DNA of 64,000 bases, taken from assembly GCA_035384605.1 (NCBI GenBank), contig DAOOIV010000012.1:14957-78956 (forward strand), read 5' to 3'. Every line of letters starts with the position of its first letter. Positions within the stretch are counted from its first letter, which is position 1. The notes beneath the pieces are model-generated. The model was given only the letters and a program-made list of their open reading frames with translations. It did no database searches and was not told the origin of the DNA. The translations under genes were made by a program, and so were the position numbers. Source of the stretch: Phycisphaerae bacterium. Lineage in GTDB: Bacteria > Planctomycetota > Phycisphaerae > UBA1845 > PWPN01. Shown in pieces: positions 1-9,673 of this stretch.

Positions 1-713
1 ACCAGATCGTAGACCCCCGCCGGAAAAGGAGTGGCACCCAGCCCCAAGGATGCCCTGACGGTCAACACCTCCGCCGTTCTGATGGTTGACGTGGTGGTGA
101 TGACCTTGGTGGGATCGGCCTGGCTGACGAACTTGGCCACGATGTGCGGGCTGCCGGGATGCAGATTGCTGCCCGCAATCTGGAACCACACGTTGCCGGA
201 GGTCTGATATGCAAAACTGGTAGCGCTGCCCGTAATGGCTCCCGGGACGGCAAGAGTCCTTGATACCCCCGCGCCGTAACCTTCGTTCTTCTTGAAGACA
301 AAACTTACGTATTGATCGTCCGGACCTACAGGTGCCACCAGCGCCGAGAACGGAAGAGAGGGATGCGCTTTCACGACCTCGACCAGCGCCCGGGAGCTGG
401 TGAAGTTGTCGGTGGCCGTCAGAGGAACCGCTATGTTGCCGGGGGCCACCGAATTGTCCGTGTCGAACTCGAAGACGTACGGCCCGCCAAACTGAGCCCC
501 GGTATCAAAGGTCATCAGATCCCCGTCGTTCACGTGAATGCTCGGATCCGTCGCACTTGCTTTGAAGACAACATACAAATAGGGCGGGTTAAGGTGTCGG
601 CCCGCAATATTCGGCGTCACGCTTGTCGCAACGAACTCGCATTGCCCGGCTGCCCAATGGCTGACCAGGCCCAGCACCACAGGGAATACAGTCACAAGAA
701 TTGATTTGCGCAT
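1..713 (-). CDS. Secreted protein, partial (C-terminus beyond window)
   Basis: An open frame runs leftwards from an ATG at 713 and leaves the window without a stop, so only about 237 residues are visible. The start is set by a strong AGGAGG at 721-726 (7 nt spacing) and by a clear signal peptide: MRK, then a hydrophobic stretch ILVTVFPVVLGLVSHWAAG, then Q-C. An alternative ATG at 717 is in another frame and gives no signal peptide. The exported part is rich in beta-type residues and contains few cysteines. I do not recognise a family. Being the first of a run of exported proteins, it probably ends in a dockerin-like or PEP-CTERM tag outside the window (inference). Confidence 0.7.
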   Translation of the reverse strand, partial: MRKSILVTVFPVVLGLVSHWAAGQCEFVATSVTPNIAGRHLNPPYLYVVFKASATDPSIHVNDGDLMTFDTGAQFGGPYVFEFDTDNSVAPGNIAVPLTATDNFTSSRALVEVVKAHPSLPFSALVAPVGPDDQYVSFVFKKNEGYGAGVSRTLAVPGAITGSATSFAYQTSGNVWFQIAGSNLHPGSPHIVAKFVSQADPTKVITTTSTIRTAEVLTVRASLGLGATPFPAGVYDL

Positions 714-1590
714 CCATAGTCCTCCTGAAATGAACTAAGAAGCCTTCTCTCCAATCCCGTCCGCCGTCCGCTCGATACGGCCGTGCTTCCGATATGACGC
801 GCGCATTCTACCGGTCCGCAAACACCCGGGTCAAGATGTTCTTATCATAGACTGCTCTTTTCCCCGATAGCTTGCCCCGCCACTTGGTGAACCTCTTGCC
901 GCCACGGTCCGCAGACTCGGTCTTATGCCCAGGAGACGGGCAGCACGAGGGCCTTTTCCCCATCGGTGCCCCCTGAAGATCCGGGAGTCGAAAGGTGATG
1001 GTTTCCAAGCCTCGCTTGACGCATGATCGGATGGCTCATCGATAGCGTCGACCGATGCATGACGAGCAAAAGGTCCATCGAGTTGACAAAGAGTGGTCAA
1101 GCTTCTCGCGGTCCTTCTTCCAGGCAGCGCATGTTGTGCTCATCGCGGGCAGCGGCTCGGCGCGGGACAGCAGCTTGGCAGACCCGTCGTTGTTGTAGCC
1201 GGGAGAGGTTACGACGCTTGCCCTGTAGCGATCAGAATAGCTCATCATTTCCGGTCAGGTCCGGCCAGGATGGGGTGTTCACCTCCCCAGCGCCCGAACC
1301 TCGATATCTGCCGGCAAAAACACCAGCAGTTTTCTGTCAACTCGGCAGTGTTTTTCGGATGCCAGGCTTGATTTTTTCCCCAAGAATGCAATAACCTGAC
1401 GGCAGCATGTCTGCCGGGATGAACGGCTGTGTAGGGCACCGACGTTGGGCGCGCTCGTTCACGGCCGCAGAACCCCATTGTTCGTGGTGAGTCAGATTCT
1501 CATCCTGGCACGGACTTGAATCGTTGCGGTAACGCCGTCTGGCCGGGCCGCATGACCTGTCTCAATCACCTCTCACTGGAGGGTATGCTG
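714..1590. other. Long intergenic region, no convincing gene
   Basis: This 877-bp gap lies between two divergent secreted-protein genes. Short open frames exist on both strands (for example minus 1036-1248 and minus 831-1100), but none has a good ribosome-binding site, a signal peptide or a recognisable motif. The region must hold promoters for both flanking genes. I see no strong -35/-10 pair and no long inverted repeat. A decayed gene is possible. Confidence 0.4.
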
Positions 1591-4086
1591 ATGCGATCCA
1601 TTCCTATCTCGCTGGCTGGTCTGCTATTGGCGTTGCCCGCGGTATCCATGGCAGGGGAATCTCTGGTCAACGGCAGCTTCGAGGACGGCACAAACAACGG
1701 CTGGATCATCTGGGCCCAAACCTGGGGCACCGGCCAAACCTGGTATCACGACCCGCCGGCGGAAACCGACGTGTGCGGGCATGGGCTGACAGCTCCCGAC
1801 GGCCGCTATTTCGGGGGCATTTCCTACCTGAAGGGTACCACGCCCGACTTTCAAGGGCACGTGCTCTACCGCCAGCCCCTCGAGGTGAAGAACTGGCATC
1901 CCGAGGCAGACAGGGTGAACTACGATCTCGAGCTTTGGGCTCAGGTGGCCCACTCGGCACAGTACACCGGCTACGAGACGAGGCAGGAGCACATCCTCTG
2001 GTGGGCCTTGGATGGAGAAATGCCCCACGACACGGCATTCGTGCGAATCGGGAACACCGTGGCCGATGGTGATACCATCGAAATCGACACCGGCGGCGTC
2101 AACCGTGTCTATGAGTTCTCCACCGACGGCGTTCTCCGCGACCCTGCCAACGTTCTGGTCGACGTGAGCGCGGCAGGTGGCGGCGCAGGTGTCGCCAACG
2201 CCAAGACCAAGCTGGCCATGGCCATTAACGACGATGCCTCGGCTCCCTGCACCGCGTCGGTCGGCAGCAAAGTGGTGGTCCTGCTTTGGAAAGAGACCTA
2301 TGCCAACGGCGCCACCAACACCAATCTGAATGATGCCGGCAATGTCATCGAGGTGACCAACTTCTCCACCCTTCCGGGGACGCCGCAGTATGAAACCAAC
2401 CAGGACAAACAGTACGACGAGAACGTCCCCATGAAACGCGTGGTGCTGACGCAACTGAAGACTACGTTTTTCGTGACACGCAACGATGCAAACGAAGTGA
2501 ACCAATGCTTCACCAACTGGCGGAAGATCAAGCTCAGCGGCAGTGTCCCGGGAAACCCCAAGGTGGTGGTGCTGGAGATCAGACTCAAAACTGATTCCAG
2601 GTTGACCAACCTGCACAACCTCTTTGACGGAGTGGTTTTCTCGGCCACGGCATCGACGGGCAGCCTCATGGGCAAATTCGAGGGGGATATTCCCAACAGC
2701 GACTTCGAAGACCCCCCGTATAACACCCAACACCACGGGGACAAAACGGGTATTCGATACGACCCGCCCAGTGGCTGGGGCGATCGCCCGCCTCCGCCGC
2801 CCGAGGGATACAGGAATTATCTGCGCGACTGGGGCCGGGACGGCGCCACGCGGGGCCCCGTTGAGGGATACACCAATCCCGGCACAGAACCTCCGCCGCT
2901 TCCCCATGGCACCGACCCGCTCGGGGCCTTCACTCCTTCCGGGACTCACTTCTGGGGCCGGGCTAACCCTGGGGGCGAAAACGGCACGGGTGTACAAGGG
3001 TATTGGGGGCACGTTGTACCTATCCGCAACTGGTCGCCGTGCGCCACCGGGTTGAGGTTCAAATTGCGGTACCTGACGCTGATGAAAGACAACGCCGGCA
3101 GCCAGATCATGGAGTTGTGCTGGGGGGACACGGCTTGGGCCAAGCAGGCCGGAAACCCCAACCCGGCTACTCGTTCCATCCTCGAACAACCCACCGATGC
3201 GCTCAACTTCGACTTGTTGCAGTCGTATCAGGTGCCCTGGATGAAGATCATCGATTTCAGCACCGCGCTCATCGGCGACGTCTGTGCCACCAAGGGCTTT
3301 GTCGAGATCGAGCGGACGGGCGAATTCTCGCCCACGGATCTCAATGGGGCCGCCTCTTGTCCGCAGTACATTCTCTTGCGCAACAGCACCCTGTCCTCCA
3401 CTGCCACGCTGCCCTTCAGCCACTTTTATGACATGGTCGACTTCTACGCCGAGGCTGTCGTTCCGACCGACGTGCGAATCGTCACCCAGTCGCCCTTGCC
3501 GGCAGCGGTTTGCGACAGCCTCTACAACCTTCAGCTTATCGGCTGCTACGTTGAGCCGCTGAGGTTCTCCGTCGCTTCCGGGAATCTGCCTCCGGGCCTG
3601 AAGCTGTCGCCCAACGGGCTGATCTCCGGTCAGCCGAATACGGCGGGAACCTTTGCCTTTACTGTGCAACTGGAAGACGGCGCGTCCGCCACCGCCACCA
3701 AGACCTTTGAGATCACGGTGAACGGCAATTGTTGCGGTCCGGTCCGCGGAGACTTGGACCGCGACGCCGATGTGGATCAGAGGGACTTTGCCCTCATGCA
3801 GCTCTGTTACACCGATTCGGACGGTGGTATACCGATGCCCCCCGATGATCCGGACTGCACGTGCGCCGATCTCGACGCCGATGGCGTGGACATCGATCAA
3901 GCCGACCTGCTCGTATTCGAGCAGTGCGCCAGCGGCCCGGGAGTCCCGGCGAATCCGCAGTGTTCGATGGAAGCGTGCTGCCTGACGGAGGGAAAGTGTG
4001 TCGAGATCCTTCCGGGGACATGCAGGAACCTGGATGGGGTTCCCCAGGGCGTCGGGACGACCTGCGAGACGACCAGTTGCCCGTAG
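1591..4086 (+). CDS. Large secreted protein with Ig-like domain, dockerin-like repeat and Cys-rich tail
   Basis: About 831 residues. I place the start at ATG 1591 because GGAGGG at 1578-1583 is 7 nt upstream and the signal peptide begins there (MRSIPISLAGLLLALPAVSMAG). The mature protein opens with an NGSFEDG..GW segment, as in carbohydrate-binding-like domains of planctomycete exported proteins. Around residues 630-712 is a putative Ig domain of the He_PIG type (LPPGLKLSPNGLISGQPNTAG). Residues ~720-790 form a dockerin-like pair of Ca-binding loops (DLDRDADVDQRDF and DLDADGVDIDQADL) with flanking cysteines. The last ~37 residues are a Cys-rich tail starting ACCLTEGKCV. The ligand and role are unknown. 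It is probably extracellular or surface-bound. A long antisense open frame is a shadow. Confidence 0.85.
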   Translation: MRSIPISLAGLLLALPAVSMAGESLVNGSFEDGTNNGWIIWAQTWGTGQTWYHDPPAETDVCGHGLTAPDGRYFGGISYLKGTTPDFQGHVLYRQPLEVKNWHPEADRVNYDLELWAQVAHSAQYTGYETRQEHILWWALDGEMPHDTAFVRIGNTVADGDTIEIDTGGVNRVYEFSTDGVLRDPANVLVDVSAAGGGAGVANAKTKLAMAINDDASAPCTASVGSKVVVLLWKETYANGATNTNLNDAGNVIEVTNFSTLPGTPQYETNQDKQYDENVPMKRVVLTQLKTTFFVTRNDANEVNQCFTNWRKIKLSGSVPGNPKVVVLEIRLKTDSRLTNLHNLFDGVVFSATASTGSLMGKFEGDIPNSDFEDPPYNTQHHGDKTGIRYDPPSGWGDRPPPPPEGYRNYLRDWGRDGATRGPVEGYTNPGTEPPPLPHGTDPLGAFTPSGTHFWGRANPGGENGTGVQGYWGHVVPIRNWSPCATGLRFKLRYLTLMKDNAGSQIMELCWGDTAWAKQAGNPNPATRSILEQPTDALNFDLLQSYQVPWMKIIDFSTALIGDVCATKGFVEIERTGEFSPTDLNGAASCPQYILLRNSTLSSTATLPFSHFYDMVDFYAEAVVPTDVRIVTQSPLPAAVCDSLYNLQLIGCYVEPLRFSVASGNLPPGLKLSPNGLISGQPNTAGTFAFTVQLEDGASATATKTFEITVNGNCCGPVRGDLDRDADVDQRDFALMQLCYTDSDGGIPMPPDDPDCTCADLDADGVDIDQADLLVFEQCASGPGVPANPQCSMEACCLTEGKCVEILPGTCRNLDGVPQGVGTTCETTSCP

Positions 4087-4140
4087 ACGTCCGCCGGTCG
4101 CCCGCGGCACGGCACCCGGTCTGACCACGCGGCCACCATA

Positions 4141-4172
4141 CGCCTGCGGGACTCAAGCAGGCGAGCGCCTGC
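4141..4172 (+). repeat. Hairpin with alternative third arm
   Basis: CGCCTGC (4141-4147) pairs with GCAGGCG (4157-4163), and a second CGCCTGC follows at 4166-4172. Either CGCCTGC copy could pair with the central arm. No T-tract follows, so it is not a classical intrinsic terminator. It lies downstream of the large Ig/dockerin gene. Confidence 0.35.
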
Positions 4173-4245
4173 CGGTACCCTTGTGAGCCGACACGGACTT
4201 GACACGGGCTCGTGGACGAAACAATCGGGAGAATACGTCGCCGGA

Positions 4246-4254
4246 TGGTATAAT
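4246..4254 (+). promoter_or_regulatory. Extended -10 promoter (TGG-TATAAT)
   Basis: A perfect TATAAT at 4249-4254 is preceded by TGG, giving an extended -10. No good -35 lies 16-18 nt upstream. It sits 85 bp before the ATG of the SMP-30-like gene. Similar TGn-TANAAT or TGG-CATAAT elements precede the genes at 6035 and 42427. Confidence 0.5.
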
Positions 4255-4338
4255 CAGTATCGCAGGTCCGGGGTGCAGGAGCCGCGCAACATGTGGTTCT
4301 CCCCGACACCGTCAGGCTTTTTCTGAGGTTGTTTGTCG

Positions 4339-5775
4339 ATGCATCCAAGCCGGTCCTTGGGCGGGTGGTCTGGAAAGCCGCCGGCTGTGCTCGCAGTCCT
4401 TGTCGTTCTGCTGGGCACGGTCGGCCGGACCCCGGCCTCCGGCGGCCTGATCGCGCCGGGGGCCACCCTGGTTCCCGTTCGCAGTGATTCACGCTTCTAT
4501 GAAGGCCCCTCCTGGGACACGTTCACGGAAAAGCTTTACTTCTCGGCGTTGTCCACGAATGAGCTGTTCCGCCTGACTCCGCCGGACACGAGCGCGCTCT
4601 GGATGAGTGACACTCGTGGGATTAACGGAACCTACCTCGCCAACGATGGACGCCTTCTCTGCGCCCAGGGCAGCGCCAGGCGCATTCTCAGCCTCCGAAT
4701 CGGACCCAACGGCCCGGAAGACCCCATCATCCTGGCCGAGAACCCCGTATGGAATGCCCCGAACGACTTGTGCCAGACGCCCGCAGGCGACATCTACTTC
4801 ACCACTCCGGACTTCGGTGCTCAGACGACCAGCAAGGTCTATCGTCTCACCTCCACGGGCGCCACAACCGCCGTGATTACCGATATGCCCTTGTGCAATG
4901 GTATCATCGGTTCGCTTGACGGGAGCATCCTCTACGTTTCCGACAGCTCCAGGAAGTGGTGGCGGTCGTACCCCGTCAATCCCGATGGCAGCGTCGGTGC
5001 CGGCTCGTTGTTTTTCAACCCCTCGACGCCCAACCAGAACGACCCCGACGGTATGACCATTGACGAGTTCGGCAACCTCTACTTTGCCGGCCGGGGCGGT
5101 TTCTGGATCGTCTCGCCCGACGGTCAGCAGCTCGATATGGTCGCTGTGCCCGAGTTCGTCACCAACCTGACTTTCGGCGGCACCGACGGCCGCACGTTGT
5201 ATATCACCTGCGACGGCAAGCTGTACAGTCTGGCCATGGAGGTCCGCGGCGGACGCTGGCACAACGTGCCCGAAGATAATCAGCCGCCTGCCGTCAACGC
5301 GGGACCCGATTTGCGAACCACCTCGCGATTCCCCACCGCATGGCTCGACGGCAGCGTCACCGATGATGGATTGCCCGACCCCCCCGGAGCACTCACGGTG
5401 GCATGGTCGAAAGTCAGCGGCCCGGGGGATGTGGATTGGTCGGCCCCCACGGCAGCCCGCACTCTGGCGACGTTCTCGACCGTCGGCACATATGTGTTGC
5501 AGTTGATGGCCTACGACGGGATCCGATCCGCTATTGACCAGGTTACGGTCAGAGTACTGCGGGTCGGGGATCTTGACGACGACACGAGTGTCGACCAGGA
5601 CGATGTTGCCTTGTTCCGTGAGTGCGTGACCGGCAGCGGTAACGGCCCGCCGATAACAGCTTGCGAGTTGGCCGACATCGACGCCGATCAGGACGTTGAT
5701 CAGACCGATTTCGGCCTCCTCCAACGCTGCATCAGCGGACCAGGTGCCTACTCAGACCCCCACTGCGCCGGATGA
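4339..5775 (+). CDS. Secreted SMP-30/gluconolactonase-like beta-propeller with PKD-like and dockerin-like domains
   Basis: About 478 residues. ATG 4339 is chosen because TGAGG at 4324-4328 fits; a TTG at 4333 is also in frame. The N-terminus is an export signal (PPAVLAVLVVLLGTVGRTPASG). Residues ~25-300 resemble the SMP-30/gluconolactonase/LRE propeller: FYEGPSWD, NAPNDLCQTPAGDIYFTTPDF, NDPDGMTIDEFGNLYFAGRGG. The conserved EGP, ND and DG metal-site motifs are present, so a lactonase-type hydrolase is plausible. Residues ~315-405 look PKD/REJ-like (AVNAGPD, WSKVSGPGDVDW). The C-terminus is a dockerin-like repeat with paired Cys (DLDDDTSVDQDDV, DIDADQDVDQTDF, C.SGP...C). Substrate unknown. Confidence 0.85.
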   Translation: MHPSRSLGGWSGKPPAVLAVLVVLLGTVGRTPASGGLIAPGATLVPVRSDSRFYEGPSWDTFTEKLYFSALSTNELFRLTPPDTSALWMSDTRGINGTYLANDGRLLCAQGSARRILSLRIGPNGPEDPIILAENPVWNAPNDLCQTPAGDIYFTTPDFGAQTTSKVYRLTSTGATTAVITDMPLCNGIIGSLDGSILYVSDSSRKWWRSYPVNPDGSVGAGSLFFNPSTPNQNDPDGMTIDEFGNLYFAGRGGFWIVSPDGQQLDMVAVPEFVTNLTFGGTDGRTLYITCDGKLYSLAMEVRGGRWHNVPEDNQPPAVNAGPDLRTTSRFPTAWLDGSVTDDGLPDPPGALTVAWSKVSGPGDVDWSAPTAARTLATFSTVGTYVLQLMAYDGIRSAIDQVTVRVLRVGDLDDDTSVDQDDVALFRECVTGSGNGPPITACELADIDADQDVDQTDFGLLQRCISGPGAYSDPHCAG

Positions 5776-5778
5776 TCT

Positions 5779-5790
5779 GAGACCGGTCTC
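5779..5790. repeat. Perfect 12-bp palindrome
   Basis: GAGACCGGTCTC begins 3 nt after the stop of the SMP-30-like gene. It could be a protein-binding site or part of a weak 3' structure. No T-tract follows. Confidence 0.3.
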
Positions 5791-5947
5791 GACGCTTCCC
5801 ACAGTGCCTCGGAGTCGGGGCGCCGTGCAAAATCAAGTGCCGCTTTTCAGGACGGCACGCGCGGCAGGCGGCACATGGTCTTCGAGACGCAAGGCGCCGG
5901 ACGAAATGACGCAAGTACGACCCCACTAGTGCGGCCGGCTGCAATCA

Positions 5948-5956
5948 TGGTAGAAT
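5948..5956 (+). promoter_or_regulatory. Extended -10 promoter (TGG-TAGAAT)
   Basis: TGG followed by TAGAAT, with no obvious -35, lies 79 bp upstream of the DUF362 gene start. A second possible -10, TATACT, lies some 15 nt further downstream. Confidence 0.45.
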
Positions 5957-6034
5957 ACTCTACTATACTTTGCTCATTCGTCGCGGATCGCACAGAACGC
6001 TTGGACCGACACCCAGCTCACGAGGGAATGACAC

Positions 6035-8128
6035 ATGACTGATCCGAGAGCCTGCCCGCCCGCATCTCCCTGTCCCCCAAACGCGCATCGGCCCGCAGGT
6101 CCCAGACACCTTCGCTGGCAGTGGTTGTTCCCGGTCGCCGGCTTGCTCTCCTTGATCTGGTTCCTCGCTCGCGTCGTGCCCAAGCCGTTACGGGCGACCT
6201 ATCCGTGCCAGCGCATCGCCGCACCGATGGCGGGGGGCTTCGTTCTGTGGATCGTCGGCGCCATTACCTCGGCACTTGCTTATCGCAAGGCCCGCGCACT
6301 GCTCGGGCGAGCACAACTTAAGCTCGCGCTCGCTTGTTTCGCGGTGGCTGCGGTCGCAGGCGTCATTGCGGTTTATTACACGCCGGATCGGTTTGCGGAG
6401 GCGGCCAATCCAGAGCCCAATGCTCCCATCGGCGAAGCCAAAGGCATCTTCCCCGGTCGGGTCGTCTGGGTCCATGATCCTGATGCGACCGATTGGGTGG
6501 GGCCGGGCTATGGCCACTGGTGGGAACCAGCTCACACCAATCAGACCGTCGTTGACGCCATGATGTCGCGAGCCATTCGTTCCCTGACCGGCCAGACCTC
6601 CGACACGGCCGCTTGGGACGCCCTGATCCGTCATTTCAACGTGACCCACGGTCGCGGCAACGTCGGATACACCCCGGGCGAGAAAGTGGCCATCAAGGTC
6701 AATTTTGTCGGCTTTATCGACATGGGCGGATGGGGCGGCGTCGATCCCAATACCTACAATCTCGTCAGCAAACAGGATTACATGAACACGTCTCCGCAGA
6801 TGATGCTGGCACTGCTCCGCCAACTCGTGAATGTCGTCGGCGTCAACCAGGCGGACATCTCGATAGGAGATCCGGTCTGCCTGTTCGCGAACGAATACTA
6901 CAACCTCTTGCACGACGAGTTCCCCAATGTGCGGTATCTCGATCATCTGGGCAAGTTTGGCCGAACCAAGCCGCAGGCGTCGACCGTCAATTTCTATTTC
7001 AGCTCTCGCCCGAGCGGGGTGACGCAGGACAAGATTCTGGCCCCTTATGCCGAGGCTGCCTACTTCATCAACTTGGCGAACTTGAAAAGCCATACTTCCG
7101 CAGGGGTCACACTGTGCGGAAAAAACTACTACGGCTTCCTGCGACTGCCGACCGAAGGCGGTTATTACAACTTGCACGATAGCTTGCCCGAGTATGTCAC
7201 AGGCATGGGACGCTACAGATGCATGGTCGACCTCATGGGCCACGCCCATACCGGCGGCAAGGCCCTTCTCTACCTCATCGACGGCCTCTATGCGGGTGTG
7301 CACCCGATCGAGGTTGCCCCGCGCAAATGGTACACCGATCCCTTCAACGGTGATTGGACCTCCAGCCTGTTCATCTCCCAGGATCCCATCGCCATCGATT
7401 CGGTTTGCTTTGACTTCCTTTGGGCCGAGTGGACCGACTACCCCCATATGTCCGGGGCCGATGATTACCTGCATGAAGGAGCCTTGGCCGACAATCCACT
7501 TTCAGGCACCTTCTACGACCCCGATCATCCCACCCCCACCGTGCGAATGGCCAGTCTCGGCGTCCATGAGCATTGGAACAACCCTCGGGACCGCCAATAC
7601 AGCCGGAACCTGGGCACCGGCAACGGCATCGAACTGGTCAAAGGCGGCTGCCCCGTCGCGGTGATCGCTGCCGATCCCACGTCCGGAAAAGCACCGCTCA
7701 CCGTGAACTTCGACGGCTCCGCATCCTATGACACCGACCCGGCGGGTTTCATCGTCGAGTATCATTGGGATTTCGAGACTGACGGAACCGTCGATGCAAC
7801 CGGACCGAGTGCCACTCATACATACACCAGCGTTGGCGACCATCTCGCGTCGTTGACGGTCATCGATAACGACGGCGAGCGCGAGACCAGCAGCCTCCGG
7901 ATCTCCGTTGAGTACCAACCGGGCGACTTCGACGCCGACTACGACGTCGACCAGGCGGACTTCGGCACCGAACAGGGTTGTCTCAGTGGAAATGGAACGA
8001 ATGTCTCCGGCATCTGCGTCCGTGCGGATCTGGACCACGACGGCGATGTCGATGCCGTTGACATCGAGATCTTCCGCGGCTGTCTGAGCGGAGCTGACGT
8101 GCCGGCCGAGCGGGATTGTGCCGATTAA
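6035..8128 (+). CDS. Membrane-anchored DUF362 protein with PKD and dockerin-like domains
   Basis: 697 residues, start ATG 6035 with GAGGGA upstream. The N-terminus has three hydrophobic segments (residues ~30-46, ~67-87, ~95-115), so the protein is membrane-anchored rather than simply secreted. Residues ~130-530 match the DUF362 family: FPGRVVWVHDPDA, GEKVAIKVNFVG, and the signature INLANLKSHTSAGVTLCGKN. DUF362 domains are otherwise often linked with ferredoxin-type Fe-S modules, which I do not see here. Residues ~540-627 are a PKD domain (GKAPLTVNFDGSASYDTD, WDFETDGT). The C-terminus (630-697) is a dockerin-like repeat with paired Cys. The biochemical role of DUF362 is not settled. The topology suggests the DUF362, PKD and dockerin parts face outwards. 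Confidence 0.82.
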   Translation: MTDPRACPPASPCPPNAHRPAGPRHLRWQWLFPVAGLLSLIWFLARVVPKPLRATYPCQRIAAPMAGGFVLWIVGAITSALAYRKARALLGRAQLKLALACFAVAAVAGVIAVYYTPDRFAEAANPEPNAPIGEAKGIFPGRVVWVHDPDATDWVGPGYGHWWEPAHTNQTVVDAMMSRAIRSLTGQTSDTAAWDALIRHFNVTHGRGNVGYTPGEKVAIKVNFVGFIDMGGWGGVDPNTYNLVSKQDYMNTSPQMMLALLRQLVNVVGVNQADISIGDPVCLFANEYYNLLHDEFPNVRYLDHLGKFGRTKPQASTVNFYFSSRPSGVTQDKILAPYAEAAYFINLANLKSHTSAGVTLCGKNYYGFLRLPTEGGYYNLHDSLPEYVTGMGRYRCMVDLMGHAHTGGKALLYLIDGLYAGVHPIEVAPRKWYTDPFNGDWTSSLFISQDPIAIDSVCFDFLWAEWTDYPHMSGADDYLHEGALADNPLSGTFYDPDHPTPTVRMASLGVHEHWNNPRDRQYSRNLGTGNGIELVKGGCPVAVIAADPTSGKAPLTVNFDGSASYDTDPAGFIVEYHWDFETDGTVDATGPSATHTYTSVGDHLASLTVIDNDGERETSSLRISVEYQPGDFDADYDVDQADFGTEQGCLSGNGTNVSGICVRADLDHDGDVDAVDIEIFRGCLSGADVPAERDCAD

Positions 8129-8527
8129 GACACATCGGTCGCTCCCGGCAGATCCAGAGCAAAGACAACCGCTTGCTCCTTCCCCGGGTTGTGTCTGCCA
8201 TAAGAACAATCGGCTGCCTGGGGAAACAGGTAACCGATCGTGGAGCGCCGCCTCGTTGACCACTCAGCCTGGGCGTGTTCCAGCGATTTTTCAGAAACAT
8301 AAACCCGACCTATTCCGCATCGGGTCTTCGCCCTCCTCTTAACCAACCTCTGCTGTTCACCCATGTCCGCATGAGCGGGACTCTGACAACTCATGCGATT
8401 TTTTCTATGTCGGCCTTGATTCATCACTAGGGCTGTGATACATTGAGATATGTGTGAGAGCCTGTCGGAGTAGGCGCAATGCACCTGTAAGAGCGACCGT
8501 CGCCCATCGTGGTGGAGGAAGTGCGCA
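8129..8527. other. Intergenic region upstream of pseudopilin gene
   Basis: A 399-bp gap with no credible gene. A promoter for the downstream pseudopilin lies at 8416-8444 (separate entry). I see no strong terminator for the DUF362 gene. Confidence 0.4.
8416..8444 (+). promoter_or_regulatory. Sigma-70-type promoter of pseudopilin gene
   Basis: TTGATT (8416-8421) and TACATT (8439-8444) are separated by exactly 17 nt. The predicted start is near 8451, giving a ~75-nt leader to the ATG at 8528. Confidence 0.5.
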
Positions 8528-9460
8528 ATGCAACGGACATGCAAAAAAACGCCGCCAGTTTGTGGCTTCACCCTGATCGAAGTCCTCGTCGTCGTCGCGA
8601 TCATTGCTTTGTTGGTGGCAATACTGTTACCGTCCCTGAGCCGGGCGAGAGCACAGGCCCGCAGCGTTGCCTGCCTGAACAACCTCAGACAGATCGGTAT
8701 GGCCGTGCAGCAGTATGCCGTCCAGAACGCCGACATCGTCCCGCGGGCATGCAATGATTTCGATCCGACCAACTGGGCCGTGGTCGCGGCCAGGTCAATC
8801 GGAGCTATCAAGCGAATTCCCGCAGGCTTTACCGTCAATCAGCTCAGGGTCGCGGAAATCGAGTTGCTGCATTGCCCGGAGCGGATGTTGTCGATGGATT
8901 ACCCGTTCCTGGATTACGTCGTCAGCTCCATGGACCCCGACGGCCCCCGAGCAGGAGGCGAAACCGGCACACCCAACCCAACCGGAGAGTGGTACCAAGT
9001 ATATCATTTCCAGGCATCAACGGCACCTCGCTGCCGGACTAATACCTACCGCAGCCCGGGCGAGGTCGTGTATCTGTTGGATGCCGAGCGGGAGGATCGC
9101 AACACGGCGTCCGTGGGCGCGATCTCACTCGCCCAGGCTCATCAGAATTATCGTACCAACCAGGCCACCGAGTGGTGGATGGGTGTGATGGATGTATGGC
9201 GGGGACTTCATGTGCCGCAGGGCAAGAATAACATCAACACTTCCGACGCGCCGGGCCCGCGGCGGGCAGCCAGAAACATGCATCTGGGTCGGTTCACCAA
9301 CGCGGTGTTCATGGACGGGCACGCCGCGGGGGTGCCGCTGGCCCAACGCTCGCTGCCTACGGGCCAGCCGGATCATATAGCACAGTACGCCTATTGGCTC
9401 AGGCTCTTGGGCGTGAAGAATGCGGCGACGATCGCCGCGCTCGACCCGGATTTGCAGTGA
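8528..9460 (+). CDS. Type II pseudopilin-like protein (H-X9-DG type)
   Basis: 310 residues. ATG 8528 follows GGAGGAA at 8514-8520. The N-terminus has a short basic leader and the prepilin-peptidase site G-FTLIEVLVVVAIIALL, followed by the hydrophobic helix and CLNNLRQIGMA, characteristic of the large planctomycete family of type II secretion G-like proteins. Near the C-terminus FTNAVFMDGHAAGVPL corresponds to the H-X9-DG region. Such proteins occur in many copies per planctomycete genome and may be minor pseudopilins or surface proteins. It is not in an operon with secretion genes here. The PilT- and GspE-like proteins at 47.7-50.9 kb could be functional partners (inference). Confidence 0.85.
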   Translation: MQRTCKKTPPVCGFTLIEVLVVVAIIALLVAILLPSLSRARAQARSVACLNNLRQIGMAVQQYAVQNADIVPRACNDFDPTNWAVVAARSIGAIKRIPAGFTVNQLRVAEIELLHCPERMLSMDYPFLDYVVSSMDPDGPRAGGETGTPNPTGEWYQVYHFQASTAPRCRTNTYRSPGEVVYLLDAEREDRNTASVGAISLAQAHQNYRTNQATEWWMGVMDVWRGLHVPQGKNNINTSDAPGPRRAARNMHLGRFTNAVFMDGHAAGVPLAQRSLPTGQPDHIAQYAYWLRLLGVKNAATIAALDPDLQ

Positions 9461-9673
9461 GGCCTTCGGACCTCGCGCAGTTCGTGACAGTGCGGGAAGG
9501 AGGATAACAGCCGGACAAAACGGTGCGAAAAACCGCATTGCCTGCGTATGAGGCGCTGCTATCGCGTAAAGGACGTTCCGAACAGAAACAGGCTTGGGAG
9601 GCTCGGTCTTCGCGTCGGGGACAGGCTCCGAGCCGGACAGATTGTCAACATTTTGGTAGAGGAGGTTGGACCA

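Noticed and set aside
831..1248. Minus-strand frames between the first two exported-protein genes, possibly a frameshifted gene
   Set aside because: The two frames cannot be joined into a protein I recognise, and neither has an SD.
1624..4128. 834-codon open frame antisense to the large Ig/dockerin gene
   Set aside because: It is a shadow of GC-rich codon use; the plus strand has a signal peptide, SD and recognisable domains.
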